In this document: piece by piece, positions 8,777 through 17,815 of the stretch | Layout of the letters: each line of letters opens with the position of its first letter | Position numbering within the stretch: the stretch's first letter is position 1 | NCBI RefSeq assembly: GCF_030252165.1 | Contig: NZ_CP126969.1 | Coordinates: forward strand, 1,922,001 to 1,986,000 | Source: Corynebacterium breve | GTDB lineage: Bacteria > Actinomycetota > Actinomycetes > Mycobacteriales > Mycobacteriaceae | DNA: 64,000 nt | Reading direction: 5' to 3' | Program-made: the position numbers and the translations under genes | Notes under the pieces: generated by a model | What the model saw: the letters and a program-made list of their open reading frames with translations, nothing else | Told to the model about the DNA's origin: nothing | The model's database searches: none

Positions 8777-9450
8777 ACCACGACCATCCACACCGCGACC
8801 AAATGCACGATCGCGGCTACGAGGACCGCGGTGTGGAAATGCTCATGGTAGCCATAGAATTGGGCGTTCTTACCCGGCCAGCGAAAGCCGTAAACCAGCG
8901 CCCCGAGAGAATAAATCACCCCACCAGCGAAGAGCAGCCACACCACGGCAGGGCCAGCCGACTGCCACAACTGTGGGATCAATGGCACGACCAGCCAGCC
9001 GAGGACGAGGTAGATCAGTACGGACAGCCACCGCGGATGGTTGATCCACACCAGGTTCATGACGACACTAGCCAGTGCACCTACCCAGGCCACGAGCAGG
9101 AGCCACAAGGCTTGTCGCGATTCCAAAACAATCAGGGCAAGCGGCGTGTAGGTCGATGCGATAAAGATTGCGATCGTGGAATGGTCGGCGCGACGCCACA
9201 ACTGCACTTGATCAGCCGTGCGCCAGCGACCGCGGTGGTACAGCCCGGAAATCGCGAATAACAGGAAGAATCCGACGGCGTAGACCGTGACTCCGAGCGC
9301 TTGCCACCAGTTCAAAGTCATCCAGGAGAATGTCGCGAGCACGCTGCCCGAGATGATCGCCAAAAACGCCGCGACAAAGTGGAACCATCCGCGAACCTTT
9401 GGGCGTTGGCCCCTGTCTACGTATGTGATTGTTCTTTCGAGCTGTCGCAC
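8773..9450 (-). CDS. trhA: PAQR-family membrane protein TrhA (hemolysin III homologue)
   Basis: 225 residues with about seven hydrophobic helices. The conserved polar positions of the PAQR/hemolysin III family are present: FAISGLYHRGRW, RADHSTIAIFIASTYTP and the C-terminal HEHFHTAVLVAAIVH histidines. These proteins adjust membrane lipid fluidity; a hemolytic role is historical. Its stop codon lies in the first unit of a perfect 12-bp tandem triplication. It is divergent from the nuclease gene across a 304-bp gap. Confidence 0.92.
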   Translation of the reverse strand: MRQLERTITYVDRGQRPKVRGWFHFVAAFLAIISGSVLATFSWMTLNWWQALGVTVYAVGFFLLFAISGLYHRGRWRTADQVQLWRRADHSTIAIFIASTYTPLALIVLESRQALWLLLVAWVGALASVVMNLVWINHPRWLSVLIYLVLGWLVVPLIPQLWQSAGPAVVWLLFAGGVIYSLGALVYGFRWPGKNAQFYGYHEHFHTAVLVAAIVHLVAVWMVVV

Positions 9451-9754
9451 CGCTTAGGCCTTTCGTCGTAAAGCAACCTTCGGTCACGTAACTTACGCCT
9501 AAGTAGGTTGACGCGCAACGCTAGGCTTTTCGACGACCCCGCACCCCACGTACCCCGCTAGTCGGTGAGTGGGCGGCGCACAGGGATCGTCGACAAGCAA
9601 AATGCGTCTTACTTCGCTCTGAATGCAAAATGAATTCTTGATTACCTCACTTTAAACGTGCAGTTGAGTTTGTAAATTGCACCGTAAAACAACCTGGAAA
9701 TGAGCTATGAGTAAAAGGGCACACTATATTCCCCTTTTTCCCAGAAGGATTTTC
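9451..9754. other. 304-bp intergenic region with three evenly spaced motif copies
   Basis: No gene is visible. GCTTNNCGACGA occurs at 9463-9474 (minus), 9525-9536 (plus) and 9587-9598 (minus), each starting 62 bp after the last. A weak leftward promoter for trhA could be TTGCGC and TAAGTT (17-bp spacer) within about 9490-9520. The AT-rich part (~9620-9735) before the nuclease gene, including TATATT at 9726-9731, probably holds its promoter. No strong -35 was found. Confidence 0.6.
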
Positions 9755-12433
9755 ATGTTTACGTTTTCGCGCGCCCGCAGCGCTACAGCCTTTGCCATCG
9801 CCCTGGCAGCTGGTGCTGTGTCTGTAGTCGCACCAACTGCAAACGCCGCACCGGATGGCAGCAACATCGTTATCAATGAGGTCTACGGTGGAGGCGGTAA
9901 CAACGGATCCGTCTACTCCAACGACTTCGTCGAGCTGTACAACCCAACCGACACGCCTATCGACGTGACCGGATGGAAGATCGTCCAGAAGTCCACCAGA
10001 GGGGGCGTCGGTGGCACAGCGACACTGTCTGGCGCAGTACCTGCGAAGTCCTACTTCCTCGTCGAGGGGTTCAAGGGCACCAATGACACTGGCGTTTTGC
10101 CCACCGCTGACGGAACCGGCTCATTCAACTTTTCTGGAACCGGCGCGATCGCCGAGCTTGTCGACGAATCCTCCACCATCATCGATCTCGTCGGCTGGGG
10201 CGGCGCCAGCGCGTTCGAGGGTGCTCCCGCAGGCGGAACCTCGAACTCCACCTCGATCCAGCGCGTCGAGGTCGGCGTAGACACCGACAACAACGCGACC
10301 GACTTCACCGTGGATGCGCCGACCCCGCAGAACTCCGGTGGCACGGTTGATCCAGTTGACCCTGTAGACCCTGTAGACCCTGTTGATCCTGCTGGCGAAA
10401 TTACCCCTATCGCCGATATTCAAGGCGCAGGCCCTGCTACCCCACTTGAGGGACAGGCCGTGACCACCCAAGGCGTTGTCACTGGCGTGTACGACGAAGG
10501 CGGCCGCGACGGCTTCTACATTCAAACCGAAGGCACCGGCGGCGACTTGCAGGCTGCTACCGACGCATCGCACGGCGTTTTCGTTTACTTGGGCGCTAGC
10601 GCAACGTACCCACAGATCGGCGACTCCGTCGAAGTCAGCGGTACCGCTACCGAGTATTTCGAAGTGACCCAGATCGCAAACGCAACTGTAAAGCTTCTCG
10701 ACGAGCCACTGCAGCCGGTCACCCCTGTTGCCATCGACCACCTCCCTGCAGGTGAGGAGGCTCGTGAGGCATACGAGTCCATGCTCGTTATCCCTACCGA
10801 CGCGTACACCGTGACGAACAACTACGCCCTCAACACCTTCGGCGAGATCGGACTGGCTCCGGGCACTGAGGCTTTCCGCCAGCCGACCGATGTTGTGCTT
10901 CCTGGACAGGAGGCCATCGCGCTGCAGGCTGAGATCGACGCTCTGTTGGTCACACTGGACGACGGTCGCACCCGCAACTACATGAACTCCGACAAAACAA
11001 CCCCACTTCCGTATCTTCACACTGAAGATGGAGGCATCAAGCCGATCCGCACGGGTGATGGAGTAGCTTTCGACAACCCGGTCGTTGTTCACTACAGCCA
11101 CGACATGTGGCGCTTCCAGCCGCAGACGCCAATTACCGGTGCGAACCTGCAGGCTGAGCTGCCAATCTCGTGGGAAGAATCCCGCACCGCCGAGCTCGCG
11201 GTTCCTGGCTCAGTGCAAGGTGAATACACTGTTGCATCTTTCAACGTGCTGAACTACTTCACCTCGCTGGGCCAGGATGAGGCTGGGTGTCGCTACTACG
11301 AGGATATGTACGGCAATCCTGTGGCTACGAACTACTGCAACGTGCGCGGCGCGTACTCCGTTGAGGCATTCGCTGACCAGCAGGTGAAGATCGTCAACGC
11401 GATCAATCAGCTCGATGCCGACGTCGTAGGTCTAGAGGAGATCGAGAACACCGCGACCGTCACCGGCGATGTCACCCGCCGCGACGAATCCCTCGCAGCG
11501 CTTGTCGAGGCTCTCAACGCAGCAGCAGGTGAAACCAAGTGGGCATACGTTGAGTCCCCGACCAAGCTGGGCACGGATGAGGATTTCATCCGCACCGCCT
11601 TCATTTACCAGCCAGCGAAGATTGAAACCGTTGGCGAGTCGCGCATTTTCGACGACGCAGTCTACACCGGCACTGCCCGCCAGCCGCTGGCTCAGGAATT
11701 CCGCCCAGCAGGTGGCGGCGAATCCTTCGTCGCAGTGGTCAACCATTTCAAGTCCAAGGGTTCTGTAGCAAACGGTGATGCTGACACCGGCGACGGCCAG
11801 GGCAACAACGCCAATTTGCGCGCGGCGCAGGCCGCTGCACTGATCGAGCACCTCGACGCACAAGATGACTGGGCAGATGCACCGGTCTTCGTCATCGGCG
11901 ACCTGAACGCGTACTCCCAAGAGGACGCGGTCCGCGCCTTTGAGCAGCAGGGATTCACCAACATCAACGAGTCCCACGCTGGCTCCACCCCGACCTATCA
12001 ATTCGGTGGCATGGTGGGCTCGCTCGATCACGCACTGGGCAATGAAGCCGCGATGACCCGCGTTGTCGACGCAGCAGTGTGGAACATCAACGCCGACGAG
12101 TCGATCGCTTTCGAATACTCCCGTCGCAATTACAACACGATCGATTTCCACGATGAGACTCCGTTCCGCTCCTCCGACCATGACCCAATCAAGGTCGGAT
12201 TCACACTCGGTTCCGAATCGACTGACGGAGAGGCTCCAGTCACACCAACCGATCCCGAAGAAACCGAAGAGCCAACCACTCCAGGCAGTGGCACCTCGAA
12301 TTTCGCCGAGCTCTTTAGCACCCTGTTCGGTGTTGCAGGCTTGGGCACCGCGATCTACCGCCTAGTCAAGCTTTTCTTCCCAGCATTTGGGGTCAAGCTG
12401 CCGGGCGCATTCAGCTCCGGTTCTAGCCGCTAA
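9755..12433 (+). CDS. nucH: Large secreted ExeM/NucH-type nuclease with C-terminal membrane anchor
   Basis: About 892 residues. The ATG at 9755 is preferred because AGAAGG lies six bases upstream and the protein then opens with a signal peptide ending near ANAAPDG. Next come a lamin-tail domain (IVINEVYGGGGNNGSVYSND, ~residues 36-150), a four-fold Pro-Val-Asp linker (~195-210), an OB-like region, and an endonuclease/exonuclease/phosphatase domain (~485-820; VASFNVLNYFTS, VVGLEEIENTA, VFVIGDLNAYSQED, SDHDPIKVGF). After an acidic Thr/Pro linker, a hydrophobic helix near the C-terminus suggests it stays on the cell surface. Such enzymes release phosphate and nucleosides from extracellular DNA; the C. 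glutamicum counterpart belongs to the phosphate-starvation regulon. Confidence 0.9.
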   Translation: MFTFSRARSATAFAIALAAGAVSVVAPTANAAPDGSNIVINEVYGGGGNNGSVYSNDFVELYNPTDTPIDVTGWKIVQKSTRGGVGGTATLSGAVPAKSYFLVEGFKGTNDTGVLPTADGTGSFNFSGTGAIAELVDESSTIIDLVGWGGASAFEGAPAGGTSNSTSIQRVEVGVDTDNNATDFTVDAPTPQNSGGTVDPVDPVDPVDPVDPAGEITPIADIQGAGPATPLEGQAVTTQGVVTGVYDEGGRDGFYIQTEGTGGDLQAATDASHGVFVYLGASATYPQIGDSVEVSGTATEYFEVTQIANATVKLLDEPLQPVTPVAIDHLPAGEEAREAYESMLVIPTDAYTVTNNYALNTFGEIGLAPGTEAFRQPTDVVLPGQEAIALQAEIDALLVTLDDGRTRNYMNSDKTTPLPYLHTEDGGIKPIRTGDGVAFDNPVVVHYSHDMWRFQPQTPITGANLQAELPISWEESRTAELAVPGSVQGEYTVASFNVLNYFTSLGQDEAGCRYYEDMYGNPVATNYCNVRGAYSVEAFADQQVKIVNAINQLDADVVGLEEIENTATVTGDVTRRDESLAALVEALNAAAGETKWAYVESPTKLGTDEDFIRTAFIYQPAKIETVGESRIFDDAVYTGTARQPLAQEFRPAGGGESFVAVVNHFKSKGSVANGDADTGDGQGNNANLRAAQAAALIEHLDAQDDWADAPVFVIGDLNAYSQEDAVRAFEQQGFTNINESHAGSTPTYQFGGMVGSLDHALGNEAAMTRVVDAAVWNINADESIAFEYSRRNYNTIDFHDETPFRSSDHDPIKVGFTLGSESTDGEAPVTPTDPEETEEPTTPGSGTSNFAELFSTLFGVAGLGTAIYRLVKLFFPAFGVKLPGAFSSGSSR

Positions 12434-12452
12434 ACCTTCGCTTAACGACGAA

Positions 12453-12485
12453 ACCACCGCCCCGGAATGCTACCGGGACGGTGGT
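12453..12485 (+). terminator. Rho-independent terminator of the nuclease gene
   Basis: The stem pairs 12453-12465 with 12473-12485 (13 bp, one mismatch, 7-base loop) and is followed by TTTTTC. It starts 19 bp after the nuclease stop. Confidence 0.92.
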
Positions 12486-12493
12486 TTTTTCTT

Positions 12494-12537
12494 CCTTCCG
12501 CAGAAGCGTACCGCCCATGGTACGGGTTTGTGGAAGG
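12494..12537. repeat. Palindromic element, variant core (copy 1)
   Basis: 44-bp imperfect palindrome with outer arms CCTTCCGCA...GTGGAAGG like the other copies, but with inner arms CGTACC/GGTACG around GCCCAT instead of CGTCTGG/CCAGACG. It lies directly after the nuclease terminator and 12 bp before copy 2. Confidence 0.85.
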
Positions 12538-12549
12538 TCGCTTTTTCTA

Positions 12550-12590
12550 CCTTCCACAAATCCGTCTGGTTTTCCAGACGCTTTTGCTGA
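12550..12590. repeat. Palindromic element (copy 2)
   Basis: The core CGTCTGGTTTTCCAGACG (12563-12580) is flanked by CCTTCCACAAATC on the left and CTTTTGCTGA on the right. It lies between the convergent nuclease and glutathione peroxidase genes. TTTGTGGAAGGT (end of copy 1) and ACCTTCCACAAA (start of copy 2) form a further inverted repeat. Confidence 0.88.
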
Positions 12591-12622
12591 TACTCGCGGC
12601 GACTTGGTCGTCGTTAAGCTTT

Positions 12623-13114
12623 TTAGGCTGGAAGATTGTCTTCGATTGTGGCGATGACCAGCGGATCGTCTGGTTCTGTGCGAGGACGAATGCGCTTTAC
12701 TACCTTGCCTTCGGGTGAAATGAGGAACTTCTCAAAGTTCCATTGCACATCACCGGCTTCACCGTCTTCATCCGCAACCTGGGTGAGCTCCCGATAAATC
12801 GGGTGAGCCCCCTCACCGTTGACCTCGAGCTTAGACAGCAGTGGGAAGGTGACATCGAACTTGGCAGCGCAAAACTCGGCGATTTCCTCGTCGGTGCCCG
12901 GTTCCTGGCCGTTGAACTGGTTGCACGGCGCACCAATCACGGTCATACCGCGATCTTGGTAAGTGTCCTGCAAATTCTGAAGCCCCTGGTACTGCGGGGT
13001 GAGACCGCATTGAGAGGCGGTGTTCACTAAGAGAATGAGCTTATCTCCCGCGATCTCGTTGAGAGTGGTCGTTGTTCCGTCGTTGAGTGTTATTTCGGTA
13101 TCACGAAGTGTCAT
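12623..13114 (-). CDS. gpx: Glutathione peroxidase-family thiol peroxidase
   Basis: 163 residues from the ATG read leftward from 13114 (MTLRDTEITLNDG). The active-site loop NTASQCGLTPQY has a cysteine where vertebrate enzymes have selenocysteine; the partner Gln is in CNQFNGQEPG and Trp in VQWNFEKFL. A second cysteine in GAPCNQF and another in EFCAAKF could serve as resolving residues, so a thioredoxin- or mycoredoxin-linked mechanism is more likely than glutathione, which these bacteria lack. It begins 10 bp after the DUF2334 gene, probably in one operon. A second in-frame TAA follows its stop. Confidence 0.93.
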   Translation of the reverse strand: MTLRDTEITLNDGTTTTLNEIAGDKLILLVNTASQCGLTPQYQGLQNLQDTYQDRGMTVIGAPCNQFNGQEPGTDEEIAEFCAAKFDVTFPLLSKLEVNGEGAHPIYRELTQVADEDGEAGDVQWNFEKFLISPEGKVVKRIRPRTEPDDPLVIATIEDNLPA

Positions 13115-13124
13115 GACATCCAGG

Positions 13125-13805
13125 TTACCGACGAAGCAACTCGTAGTGCCCCGGAGTCGCACCTTGTTCTACAGCCGCAATAGCCGCCGCGACGAAATCA
13201 CGCGCAACTTTCTTGTCTGCCAAATTGCGCCCGGACACCGAAAGGCGGATTGAGTTTCCCTTCGATGCACCGCGCTGCGCTGCGCGGATAATGTTTCGTC
13301 GCCACCATTTCGCAGCACCGAAACCCTCGCCGACAGAGAGGTTTCGCGCTGCCAGGAATTCACCGGTATCTAACTGGTACAACCCCTTGGTGGAGGCTGC
13401 GATTTTGAATCCAAACTCTGGTAAGACAGCGAGAGTGCCGTCGGAAAGTCGCCAGCGTGGAGGGGCGAAGATGTCGGTAGCAAAACCGATGGATTCCATC
13501 TGTCGAGTAGCACCTTTCAAGCGCAACCGCGCCTCGTGCGAATCCAACGTAGCGAATTCTGCGCGACGCCCCTGCACCGCTTGATCGAACCCATTCAGAA
13601 TGATGGTGCGGCCTGCCGACTTCTGCTCAAGGAGCCACTCTTTGGTCGCTGAGTCCTTGACTAGGTGCCAGTTGCCGTCAATATGGGGCGCAACCAGCAG
13701 GGATACGGGAATCTCTTCTCGGTCGAGGTGAGAAATGAGCTTGGCCACGTCCTTACGGGTCTCGTCGAAAATGCTTGAAATCGAGACAAGGAGGTGGCCA
13801 TTCAT
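13125..13805 (-). CDS. DUF2334 polysaccharide-deacetylase-like protein
   Basis: 226 residues opening MNGHLLVSISSIFDETRKDV, with VSLLVAPHIDG, GRTIILNGFDQ and IFAPPRWRLSDGTL. This is the DUF2334 version of the NodB/carbohydrate esterase 4 fold. The usual metal ligands (HxxxH) are not obvious, so deacetylase activity is uncertain. It sits between ptrB and gpx on the same strand and may be co-transcribed with both. Confidence 0.75.
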   Translation of the reverse strand: MNGHLLVSISSIFDETRKDVAKLISHLDREEIPVSLLVAPHIDGNWHLVKDSATKEWLLEQKSAGRTIILNGFDQAVQGRRAEFATLDSHEARLRLKGATRQMESIGFATDIFAPPRWRLSDGTLAVLPEFGFKIAASTKGLYQLDTGEFLAARNLSVGEGFGAAKWWRRNIIRAAQRGASKGNSIRLSVSGRNLADKKVARDFVAAAIAAVEQGATPGHYELLRR

Positions 13806-13863
13806 GGGAGTGATTATCTCACAGGAGCGACGCCCGCGCCCGCCGGGGCTGAGAGGCTGCGAA

Positions 13864-16002
13864 CTATTTCACTGCCCCGGCCGTAGCCAGTGTCCACGCA
13901 TATTCAAAAGCGGTCTGCTTCCAGCGGTCGTAGCGTCCCGAAACGCCACCGTGGCCCGCGGACATCTCGCACTTGAGGAGGAATTCGCCTCCTGTGGCCA
14001 TCTTGCGCAGCTTCGCGATCCATTTCGCAGGCTCGACATACAGCACGCGGGTGTCGTTCAAGCTGGTCACGGCCAGGATATTCGGGTACCGTTTCGGCTC
14101 GATGTTTTCATATGGAGCGTAGCTGGCCATGTAGTCGTACACCTCAGGGTCGTGGTACGGGTCGCCCCACTCATCCCACTCGGTCACGGTCAGGGGCAGT
14201 TCCGGCATGAGGATCGATGTCAGCGGGTCCACAAATGGCACAATCGCCTGGATACCCGCGAATTTCTCGGGAGCCATGTTCGCAATCGCGCCCATCAGCA
14301 TGCCACCAGCGGATCCTCCCTCGGCGACGAGCTGCGCCGGGGTGGTCAGGCCTTCGTCGATAAGCATGTCAGCGGCCGCGATGAAATCGGTAAACGTGTT
14401 CTTCTTGCGCAGTAGTTTGCCGTCCTCGTACCAGGTGCGCCCCATCTCGCCGCCGCCGCGCACGTGCGCGACTGCGAAGATCATGCCGCGGTCCATCAGA
14501 CTCAACCGTGCGATGGAAAAGCCCGGGTCGATGCTGTGCTCGTAGGAACCGTAGGCGTAAAGCAGCGTCGGATTTGGCTTATCGACGACCAAATCGGCAC
14601 GGTGCACCACCGAAACTGGAATCTGCACCCCGTCCTCCGCGGTGGCCCACATGCGATACGCCTTGTATTCCTGCGGGTCATATCCGCCCAGGACTTCCTG
14701 CTCTTTCAGCAGGGTGCGCTCCCCGGTGGCAACGGTGTAGTTGAACAGTTTCGCCGGCTGAGTAAAAGACACGTAGCTCAGGCGAACAACTGGGGCGTCC
14801 CACTCGGGGTTGCCTCCGACGCCGACGGTGTAGACCTCCTCCTCGAAGGAAAGCTCCTCGAACTGGGTGAACCCTGCCTCTGTGAACTGCATGAATGCGA
14901 CTTGGCCAATGCCGCCACGCCGGTATCCCATGGCCATAAAGTCGCGGTAGGTGTCAATGCCTTCGATGCGTACCTTGTCATCGTGTGGGACAAGCTCGGT
15001 TAGTTCGCGAAGCGGTGGCAGATTGCCGATCTCGCAGTGCCCCACCGAGAAGTTCGGTCCCAGCGCGTTGTGGGTAACCACCCAGTGCTCACGGCCGGCG
15101 ACCAAGGCATAGTCCACTCCGTACTCCACGCCCTGTTCGCGTGGCCAGAGCACCTCAAACTCCCCTTCCGGATTGGTAATGTCCAACACGCGCGTCTCTG
15201 TAGTGATCTTGGAGCCGGACTCGATCATGAGGAATCGCTCAGATCGCTCAGCACCAACGCCGACATTGAAACGCTCGTCGTCCTCGCGGTAGACCAGCAC
15301 GTCGTCCGCCGCTGGGGTGCCGATCTTGTGGCGCCAGACGGAATCTGGTCGCCAAGCCTCATCAACACGCTGGTAGAAGAGGTAGTCCTCGCCAGCCCAG
15401 GTGGCGCCGTAGAAGACGTCGTCTAGGCGATCGTCGAGAAGCTCCCCCGTCTCGAGGTCCTTAACGTGCATGGTGAAACGCTCATCGCCCTCGGTGTCTA
15501 CGGAGTACGCGAGGTAACGACCAGACACGGTTACGCTCGACGCACCGAGGGAGAAGAACTCGTGGCCCTCGGCGAGCTCGTTCAGATCGAGGATGATCTG
15601 CTCGTTTGGCAATCCGGATCCGTCCTCAGGAACCACGGGCGGGGTCCATGGATCCTCGCCTTCAGCCACGGGCACGCGGCAGCTCACGCCGTAGCTCTTG
15701 CCCTCGATGGTGCGGCCGTAGTACCAAAAATCGCCCGCGCGCTGTGGGATCGACATGTCAGTCTCTTTGGTGCGGGACTTAATTTCTTGGAAGATCGAGT
15801 CCTGGAGCCATTCGTTTTTAGCCGTCTGCTGCTTCGTGTACGCGTTCTCCGCCTCTAGGTAGTCCAAGGTCTCTTGGGACTCCTTGTTGCGCATCCATTC
15901 GTAGTCATCGACAAAGGTGCGCCCGTGAAATTCGCGGTTGGTCGGGTGGATCGGAGCAACTGGTGCAGAAAGCTGAGCAGGGTCAGGCTGGACGGTATTC
16001 AT
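13864..16002 (-). CDS. ptrB: S9 family prolyl oligopeptidase-type protease (oligopeptidase B)
   Basis: About 712 residues from the ATG read leftward from 16002 (MNTVQPDPAQLSAPVAPIHP). An N-terminal beta-propeller is followed by an alpha/beta-hydrolase domain. The catalytic serine lies in EGGSAGGMLMG, the aspartate in SLNDTRVLY and the histidine in GHGGVSGRYDR. Oligopeptidase B cleaves short peptides after Arg or Lys in the cytosol. It follows purC by 39 bp on the same strand. An in-frame start 10 codons upstream is possible but carries no family sequence. Confidence 0.93.
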   Translation of the reverse strand: MNTVQPDPAQLSAPVAPIHPTNREFHGRTFVDDYEWMRNKESQETLDYLEAENAYTKQQTAKNEWLQDSIFQEIKSRTKETDMSIPQRAGDFWYYGRTIEGKSYGVSCRVPVAEGEDPWTPPVVPEDGSGLPNEQIILDLNELAEGHEFFSLGASSVTVSGRYLAYSVDTEGDERFTMHVKDLETGELLDDRLDDVFYGATWAGEDYLFYQRVDEAWRPDSVWRHKIGTPAADDVLVYREDDERFNVGVGAERSERFLMIESGSKITTETRVLDITNPEGEFEVLWPREQGVEYGVDYALVAGREHWVVTHNALGPNFSVGHCEIGNLPPLRELTELVPHDDKVRIEGIDTYRDFMAMGYRRGGIGQVAFMQFTEAGFTQFEELSFEEEVYTVGVGGNPEWDAPVVRLSYVSFTQPAKLFNYTVATGERTLLKEQEVLGGYDPQEYKAYRMWATAEDGVQIPVSVVHRADLVVDKPNPTLLYAYGSYEHSIDPGFSIARLSLMDRGMIFAVAHVRGGGEMGRTWYEDGKLLRKKNTFTDFIAAADMLIDEGLTTPAQLVAEGGSAGGMLMGAIANMAPEKFAGIQAIVPFVDPLTSILMPELPLTVTEWDEWGDPYHDPEVYDYMASYAPYENIEPKRYPNILAVTSLNDTRVLYVEPAKWIAKLRKMATGGEFLLKCEMSAGHGGVSGRYDRWKQTAFEYAWTLATAGAVK

Positions 16003-16041
16003 AACCGCCCATCCTAACCCTGTGTTGCACATCAGCGTCGA

Positions 16042-16935
16042 TTAGACGCAGGTGCCCAGCCATTCGCAGAACTTCTCGCCGCTCAAACGCTCATACGCCT
16101 CGACATAGCGCTCGCGGGTGGCCTCGACTACCGAGCCCGGCAGCTCTGGAGGGGCTACAGTGCCACCTGGTTCCCAGCCGGACTTCGGGCTGGTCAGCCA
16201 GTTGCGCACGTACTGCTTATCAAAGCTCGGCTGCACTTTTCCTTCCTCGTAGGAGTCCGCTGGCCAGTAGCGGGAGGAATCCGGGGTCAGGACTTCGTCA
16301 GCAAGCACGAGCGTGCCATCTGTGTCTAAACCGAACTCAAACTTGGTGTCGGCCAGGATGATACCGCGCTCCTCGGCGATGCGAGCAGCCTGCGAGTAAA
16401 TCTGCAGTGTCGCGTCGCGCAGTTGGCTTGCTCGAGCCTCACCAAGCTTGTCGACGACGACCTCATACGACACGTTTTCATCATGGTCGCCCTGCTCCGC
16501 CTTCGTCGCCGGGGTGAAGATCGGCTCAGGCAGCTTCGATGCCTCAGTGAGCCCTTCCGGCAGCTTGATGCCACAGACTGTGCCGGATTCCTTGTATTCC
16601 TTCAGCCCCGATCCAGTGAGGTAGCCACGCGCAACGCACTCGAAAGGCAGCATCTTCAACCGCTTGACGACGAGCGCACGTCCAAGAACTTCCTCTGGAA
16701 TTCGTTCGTCATCGATGTCGCCGGCCAAGTGGTTCGGGAAATCGATCTGGTTGAAGAAGAACACACTCGTGGCGGTGAGCACGCGCCCCTTGTCGGGGAT
16801 CTCAGGCTCGAGGGAGATGTCGTAAGCAGAAATACGGTCTGTTGCCACCATGAGCAGGGTTTCGTCGTCGATCTCGTAGATCTCACGTACTTTACCTGCA
16901 GAAAGGTGGGTGTAGTCTGACAGCTCTGGTCGCAT
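16042..16935 (-). CDS. purC: Phosphoribosylaminoimidazole-succinocarboxamide synthase PurC
   Basis: 297 residues from the ATG read leftward from 16935 ([20 protein letters not shown]). SAICAR synthetase joins aspartate to CAIR in purine synthesis. Diagnostic stretches are [40 protein letters not shown] and [11 protein letters not shown]. The longer opening (MVLGLHCDF) is not conserved in the family and was dropped. The gene is divergent from the lipoprotein at 17054 and leads into ptrB. Confidence 0.96.
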   Translation of the reverse strand: MRPELSDYTHLSAGKVREIYEIDDETLLMVATDRISAYDISLEPEIPDKGRVLTATSVFFFNQIDFPNHLAGDIDDERIPEEVLGRALVVKRLKMLPFECVARGYLTGSGLKEYKESGTVCGIKLPEGLTEASKLPEPIFTPATKAEQGDHDENVSYEVVVDKLGEARASQLRDATLQIYSQAARIAEERGIILADTKFEFGLDTDGTLVLADEVLTPDSSRYWPADSYEEGKVQPSFDKQYVRNWLTSPKSGWEPGGTVAPPELPGSVVEATRERYVEAYERLSGEKFCEWLGTCV

Positions 16936-17053
16936 GAAATCACAGTGTAGACCCAGCACCACGGGTTGGGTAATTCAATCCGCAAGATTGAAACTTTCGA
17001 TGGAGATTCCAGCCTGGCGGGAACACTTCGGCCCCATCCATCATTCAAAAGGC

Positions 17054-17815
17054 ATGAAACACACTCTGACACAGACCAAGATTCTGCGCGCCGCGCTTGC
17101 CCTGACCATCTCCCTTCCTGCCCTCGGACTCACCGGCTGCACCAGCCTAGACCTGCCGTTTCTCGGACAGGACGAAGAGCCAGTCGATGTCCAAGCAGAA
17201 GAAACCACCAACGCCCCTGCCCCCGCGGAAACCTCCGAGAAGTCCGAATCCCCGTCGAGCACCAAGGCTCCTGAAAACCCAAGCTCCGACCAATTGCCGG
17301 CCGGATTCACTCCCTCAGCGGACGGTGAACAACTCTCGTTCGGCGACACCGGTTACATCGTGACCACCGACTTCAAATCCGGCAAGCCACAGTTCTGGGA
17401 GGTCAACGTGGCCGAACCCCAGACCCTGACGTTGGAAGAACTCGAAACCGATGCCAACGGCACAGTAGAAAACCCCGAGGAGATCAAAGAATTCGTCTGC
17501 CACGAAGTCACGCTGAAGTACCTCGGCGCGGGTGAAAGCGATGCCACAATCTCTGCTGCGCCGGATGTCAAACCGGTGAGCAAACAGGGCCAAAGCGCCA
17601 ATCGCATCTCGATGCTGCCGGAAGAAACCGCCTGCGGCATCCACGACAGCGAGGTGGTCCCCACCGGCTTCGACGACCTCAAGGAAGGAACCGAGTACAA
17701 AACTGCAGCCCTGTCGTGGGTCGCAGTCTCTGGCGGTCTAGACGCAGACGGTGTTGAAGTAACCGGGGGCGACCACAACACCGATTTTGAGGAGACCCGC
17801 CTGTACTTCTACTAG
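17054..17815 (+). CDS. Predicted lipoprotein, unknown function
   Basis: 253 residues opening MKHTLTQTKILRAALALTIS, with a lipobox-like LTGC near residue 30, so probably lipid-anchored outside the membrane. A Thr/Ala/Pro/Glu/Ser-rich linker (~40-80) precedes a C-terminal domain with two cysteines (FVCHEVTLKYLG, ETACGIHDSEVVP) and a final YFY. I do not recognise the domain. The start is the first ATG that gives a signal peptide; no good ribosome-binding site precedes it. Its stop codon overlaps that of purB by 3 bases. Confidence 0.78.
   Translation: MKHTLTQTKILRAALALTISLPALGLTGCTSLDLPFLGQDEEPVDVQAEETTNAPAPAETSEKSESPSSTKAPENPSSDQLPAGFTPSADGEQLSFGDTGYIVTTDFKSGKPQFWEVNVAEPQTLTLEELETDANGTVENPEEIKEFVCHEVTLKYLGAGESDATISAAPDVKPVSKQGQSANRISMLPEETACGIHDSEVVPTGFDDLKEGTEYKTAALSWVAVSGGLDADGVEVTGGDHNTDFEETRLYFY

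Noticed and set aside
9691..9710. PHO-box-like 8-3-8 pattern CCTGGAAA-TGA-GCTATGAG before the nuclease gene
   Set aside because: The half-sites match neither each other nor the consensus well enough; kept only as a hint that PhoR control should be tested.
10346..10395. Pro-Val-Asp repeats in the nuclease gene as a CRISPR-like or regulatory repeat
   Set aside because: In-frame 9-bp coding repeats that make a flexible linker; no spacers.
10121..12181. Long minus-strand frames inside the nuclease gene
   Set aside because: Low-complexity Val/Gly/Arg translations antisense to conserved nuclease motifs; shadows.
12563..12580. Resemblance of CCGTCTGG in the palindromic element to the Neisseria uptake sequence GCCGTCTGAA
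   Set aside because: Only six or seven bases agree, and the element is a long palindrome in an unrelated genus; taken as coincidence.
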